A stretch of 48,309 nt of DNA from Nitrospirota bacterium (lineage in GTDB: Bacteria; Nitrospirota; Nitrospiria; SBBL01; JAADHI01). The position numbers and the translations under genes were made by a program. Numbering within the stretch: the first letter of the stretch is position 1; every line of letters starts with the position of its first letter. Under the pieces are notes generated by a model. It saw only the letters and a program-made list of their open reading frames with translations. It made no database searches and was not told the DNA's origin. Positions 45,621 to 48,309 of the stretch are shown here, one piece after another. Location: NCBI GenBank assembly GCA_029261215.1, contig JAJDBT010000009.1, positions 1-48,309 on the forward strand, read 5' to 3'.

Positions 45621-48309
45621 TTACACATCTCATTCGCTTTGTTTTAACGCAGCGGCTGATGGTGCTGGTTTGTGCCCTGGGGCTTTCTGCGGCGGGCACC
45701 TGGGCGTTTATGAATTTGCCCATTGATGCCTTTCCCGATGTTTCTTCGCCACAAGTCGTAATTATTGTGAAAGCGCCGGGCATGTCCCCCCTTGAAGTCG
45801 AGCGGCGCATTACCCGCCTCATCGAAATAGAAGTCAATGGCATTCCCCGCCAAACCGTGATCCGCTCTTTAACCAAGTATGCGCTTTCTTCCATCAAAAT
45901 CGATTTTGAGGAAGGCACGGATATTTATTGGGCGCGGCAGCAGGTTTCCGAACGACTGAACCAGGTTTGGAGCAGTCTGCCCGGCGGTGTGGAGGGTGGA
46001 CTGGCTCCGATTACAACCCCACTCGGCGAAGCCTACATGTTCATGGTCGAAGGTGAGGGCCATGACAATATCGAACTGCGCGGCATCCTCGATTGGGTGA
46101 TTCGCCCGCGTCTGCTTTCAGTGGATGGTGTGGCCGAAGTCAACGCCCTGGGTGGGGAAGTCCGCAGTTACCATGTGATTCCTGACCCGGAAGCGCTCTT
46201 GGCAATGGACCTGAATATCGGCGACTTGAAAAAAGCATTAGAAAACAATAACCGCAACGCGGGCGGGGATCGCGTCGTTCGAAATAACGAAGTGCTGCTC
46301 GTGCGAACGGTGGGACAAATCGAGTCGGAGGAAGATATCCGAAACATCACTGTCGCCACGCGGGAGGGCCAGCCGATTCATATCAAAGACCTGGCGACGG
46401 TCAGCATCGGTTCGCTCACCCGATACGGCGGGGTCACGAAAAACGGGGAAGGGGAATTTGTCGAAGGACTCATACTCAATCGAATGGGTGCCAATGCCAG
46501 CAAGACCGTCGCGGGCATCAAAGCCGCGATTGTCGAAATTGAAAAAACCTTGCCGCCCGGCGTCAAGATTGTCCCGTTTTATGACCGGACAGACTTGGTC
46601 AATACCGCCATTTCCACGGTGACTTCGGCGCTGGGGCAGGCTCTGATTCTGGTGATGATCGTCCTGATTGTTTTTTTAGGAGAGATGCGTAGCGCGCTCA
46701 CGGTCGCCGCGATTCTGCCGCTGGCGATCTTGTTGACCTTTATCCCGATGTATGTCGGAGGAGTTTCGGCAAACTTGATGTCTCTGGGTGGACTGGCCAT
46801 TGCTATTGGGGTGCTGGTTGATCCGGCGGTGGTCGTCGTGGAGAACATTCAGACCCATCTCGCCCGTCGATTAAAAGGCGTCGATCCGCTGCACATTGTT
46901 TACCGTGCGGTCACTGAAATGGCACAGCCGGTGGTCTCCGGCACGCTTATTATCATTGTCGTTTTTTTGCCCTTGCTCAGCCTCACGGGTTTGGAAGGAA
47001 AGCTGTTTTCGCCGCTGGCCGTCACCATTTCCCTGGCGCTTGCGGTATCGATGCTCATTGCCCTCACCGTCATTCCGGTGCTCGCGAGTTTCTTGATGAA
47101 TGGCAGCGGCCCTGCAAAAGAAAACCGTTTGATCGAAAAGCTCAAAAACCTTCATCGGCCAATGGTTGCCTTTTCACTTAAACATCGAAAACTGTCGGTC
47201 GGCATTTCCCTGTTACTTTTGGCGGGATCGCTCGCCCTGTTTCCCTTTATCGGCAAGGAATTTATGCCTGTATTGGATGAAGGGATGACCGTGGTGATTG
47301 TCGAAAAACTGCCCAGTATTTCTCTTGAACGTTCGCTTGAAATTGACGGCGACATTCAGCGGGCCTTGATGACCCTGCCCGAAGTGGAAGGCGTGGCCGC
47401 CCGCATGGGTTCCGACGAAGAACGGCTCGATCCTATGGGACTTTATCAAACGGATAATTTCTTGCTGACGAAGCCCCGTTCTGAATGGACGGTGGATGGC
47501 CCGGCGGAACTGGAAGTGAAACTCCGTGAAATTCTGGACCAGTTTCCGGGCATCGAATATGCTTTTACACAACCGATTGACATGCGTGTTTCCGAAATGT
47601 TGACCGGCGTTCGTGCTGCGCTGGCCATCAAATTGTATGGCGAAGACCTGGCTTTGCTTGAGGAGATCTCAAAGCAGATTGAGGCCATTGTGGAGAAAAT
47701 TCCCGGCAATGTCGATCTGGTTCGAACGCCCATCACCGGGCAGCGTTACCTGGAGGTGCGTATGCGTTCCGGGGAGATGAGCCGCTTTGGCATCAACGCC
47801 GAAGACATTAACGCACTGGTCAGCACTGCTGTGGGCGGCGCGCTGGTCACTGATGTCATGGAGGGTGTTCGGCGGACGCCTGTGCTGTTGCGATATCCCG
47901 AAGCCTTTCGCAACTCCGCCGAAACCATCGGCAATATTTTGATCGACACGCCCACCGGCAATAAAGTCCCGATCAGCCTTTTGGCCGATATCGTAGACGT
48001 GGACGGCCCGGTTCAAATTTTCCATGAAGGTGTGCTGCGGCAGGTAGTGATTCAAACCAATCTGGAAGGTCGGGACATTGTGGGTTTTGTGGATGAAATT
48101 CAGGCAGCTATTCAACAGAACATCACACTTCCACCCGGATATTTTGTCGAATTTGGAGGGCAGTTTGAAAACCAGCAGCGTGCAGCAAAACGATTGGCGA
48201 TTGTGTTGCCGATTGCCGTCATGCTCATTTTTCTCTTTTTATTCACCACCTTCAATTCCATCCGGCAAGCCGGACTGATCCTCTTGAATATTCCCTTCGC
48301 CATGATTGG
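45617..48309 (+). CDS. Heavy-metal RND efflux pump, partial (CusA/CzcA family)
   Basis: ATG 45617 overlaps the previous stop (ATGA); the frame stays open for 897 codons to the window end, about 86% of the usual 1040. The product is the proton-driven inner-membrane pump of the tripartite system. Conserved parts: PIDAFPDVSSPQVVIIVKAPGMSPLEVERR, VPFYDRTDLV, and the fourth membrane segment GGLAIAIGVLVDPAVVVVENI. This last segment keeps one acidic residue, as in CusA (GGIAIAIGAMVDAAIVMIEN), rather than the two of CzcA (DFGIIVDGAVVMVEN). That favours Cu/Ag-type transport but does not prove it. Confidence 0.95.
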   Translation, partial: MITHLIRFVLTQRLMVLVCALGLSAAGTWAFMNLPIDAFPDVSSPQVVIIVKAPGMSPLEVERRITRLIEIEVNGIPRQTVIRSLTKYALSSIKIDFEEGTDIYWARQQVSERLNQVWSSLPGGVEGGLAPITTPLGEAYMFMVEGEGHDNIELRGILDWVIRPRLLSVDGVAEVNALGGEVRSYHVIPDPEALLAMDLNIGDLKKALENNNRNAGGDRVVRNNEVLLVRTVGQIESEEDIRNITVATREGQPIHIKDLATVSIGSLTRYGGVTKNGEGEFVEGLILNRMGANASKTVAGIKAAIVEIEKTLPPGVKIVPFYDRTDLVNTAISTVTSALGQALILVMIVLIVFLGEMRSALTVAAILPLAILLTFIPMYVGGVSANLMSLGGLAIAIGVLVDPAVVVVENIQTHLARRLKGVDPLHIVYRAVTEMAQPVVSGTLIIIVVFLPLLSLTGLEGKLFSPLAVTISLALAVSMLIALTVIPVLASFLMNGSGPAKENRLIEKLKNLHRPMVAFSLKHRKLSVGISLLLLAGSLALFPFIGKEFMPVLDEGMTVVIVEKLPSISLERSLEIDGDIQRALMTLPEVEGVAARMGSDEERLDPMGLYQTDNFLLTKPRSEWTVDGPAELEVKLREILDQFPGIEYAFTQPIDMRVSEMLTGVRAALAIKLYGEDLALLEEISKQIEAIVEKIPGNVDLVRTPITGQRYLEVRMRSGEMSRFGINAEDINALVSTAVGGALVTDVMEGVRRTPVLLRYPEAFRNSAETIGNILIDTPTGNKVPISLLADIVDVDGPVQIFHEGVLRQVVIQTNLEGRDIVGFVDEIQAAIQQNITLPPGYFVEFGGQFENQQRAAKRLAIVLPIAVMLIFLFLFTTFNSIRQAGLILLNIPFAMI

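Overview
The window comes from a diderm (Gram-negative) bacterium. It carries outer-membrane beta-barrels, TolC/RND efflux genes, many lipoprotein signals and a near-perfect sigma-54 promoter. Base composition is moderate throughout. Several sigma-70-like promoters share the form TTGAC(A/C/G)-N17/18-TAGAAT/TATAAT. Nothing in the sequence fixes the genus. The mix of PEGA-domain Ser/Thr kinase, CsgG/FlgO-family proteins and sigma-54 control would fit Nitrospirota-like or deltaproteobacteria-like lineages, but that is only a guess.

Layout. 1-140: 3' end of an IS4-family transposase and a probable insertion-sequence end. 142-1401: a gene of unknown function that appears cut by the insertion. 1402-1976: non-coding, with unusually strong inverted repeats. 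1977-4111: a secreted zinc metalloprotease gene broken by one frameshift. 4271-8697: a terminator, a DUF5069 protein, uvrA and rluD. 8800-10360: an unknown membrane-anchored protein and an MntA/HepT-type toxin-antitoxin pair. 10380-15005: an AmpG-like permease and guaB-guaA.

15188-32369 is the most unusual part: about 17 kb on one strand devoted to secreted, periplasmic and outer-membrane proteins. It opens with a sigma-54 promoter driving three related small secreted proteins, a fourth secreted protein and a CsgG-like protein. A sigma-70-like promoter then precedes a TPR-trypsin-TPR lipoprotein, a Ser/Thr kinase with a PEGA domain, a thioredoxin-fold/TPR/FlgO-like fusion that lacks the redox cysteines, a FlgO-like lipoprotein, a large beta-propeller lipoprotein, another FlgO-like protein, a large beta-helix lipoprotein and a TPR plus 14-strand-size beta-barrel protein resembling Slam lipoprotein translocons. 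CsgG/FlgO-type domains occur four times here. I infer a dedicated cell-surface assembly or export system: small secreted substrates with a CsgG-like pore, and surface lipoproteins with a Slam-like translocon, under kinase and protease control. This is a hypothesis from gene order and domain content.

32385-39319: a family 2 glycosyltransferase, a CBS-domain protein, a TraF/PorV-like outer-membrane protein, a small integral membrane protein, a 60-residue protein with a possibly leaderless mRNA, a site-2-type protease, an FAD-dependent oxidoreductase, ndk and a Met tRNA. 39433-42314: a DUF481 outer-membrane protein, an NfuA-like iron-sulfur carrier and an ATP-grasp ligase. 42452-48309: a histidine-rich secreted protein followed by a complete outer-membrane factor, a membrane-fusion protein and a partial heavy-metal RND pump that runs off the window.
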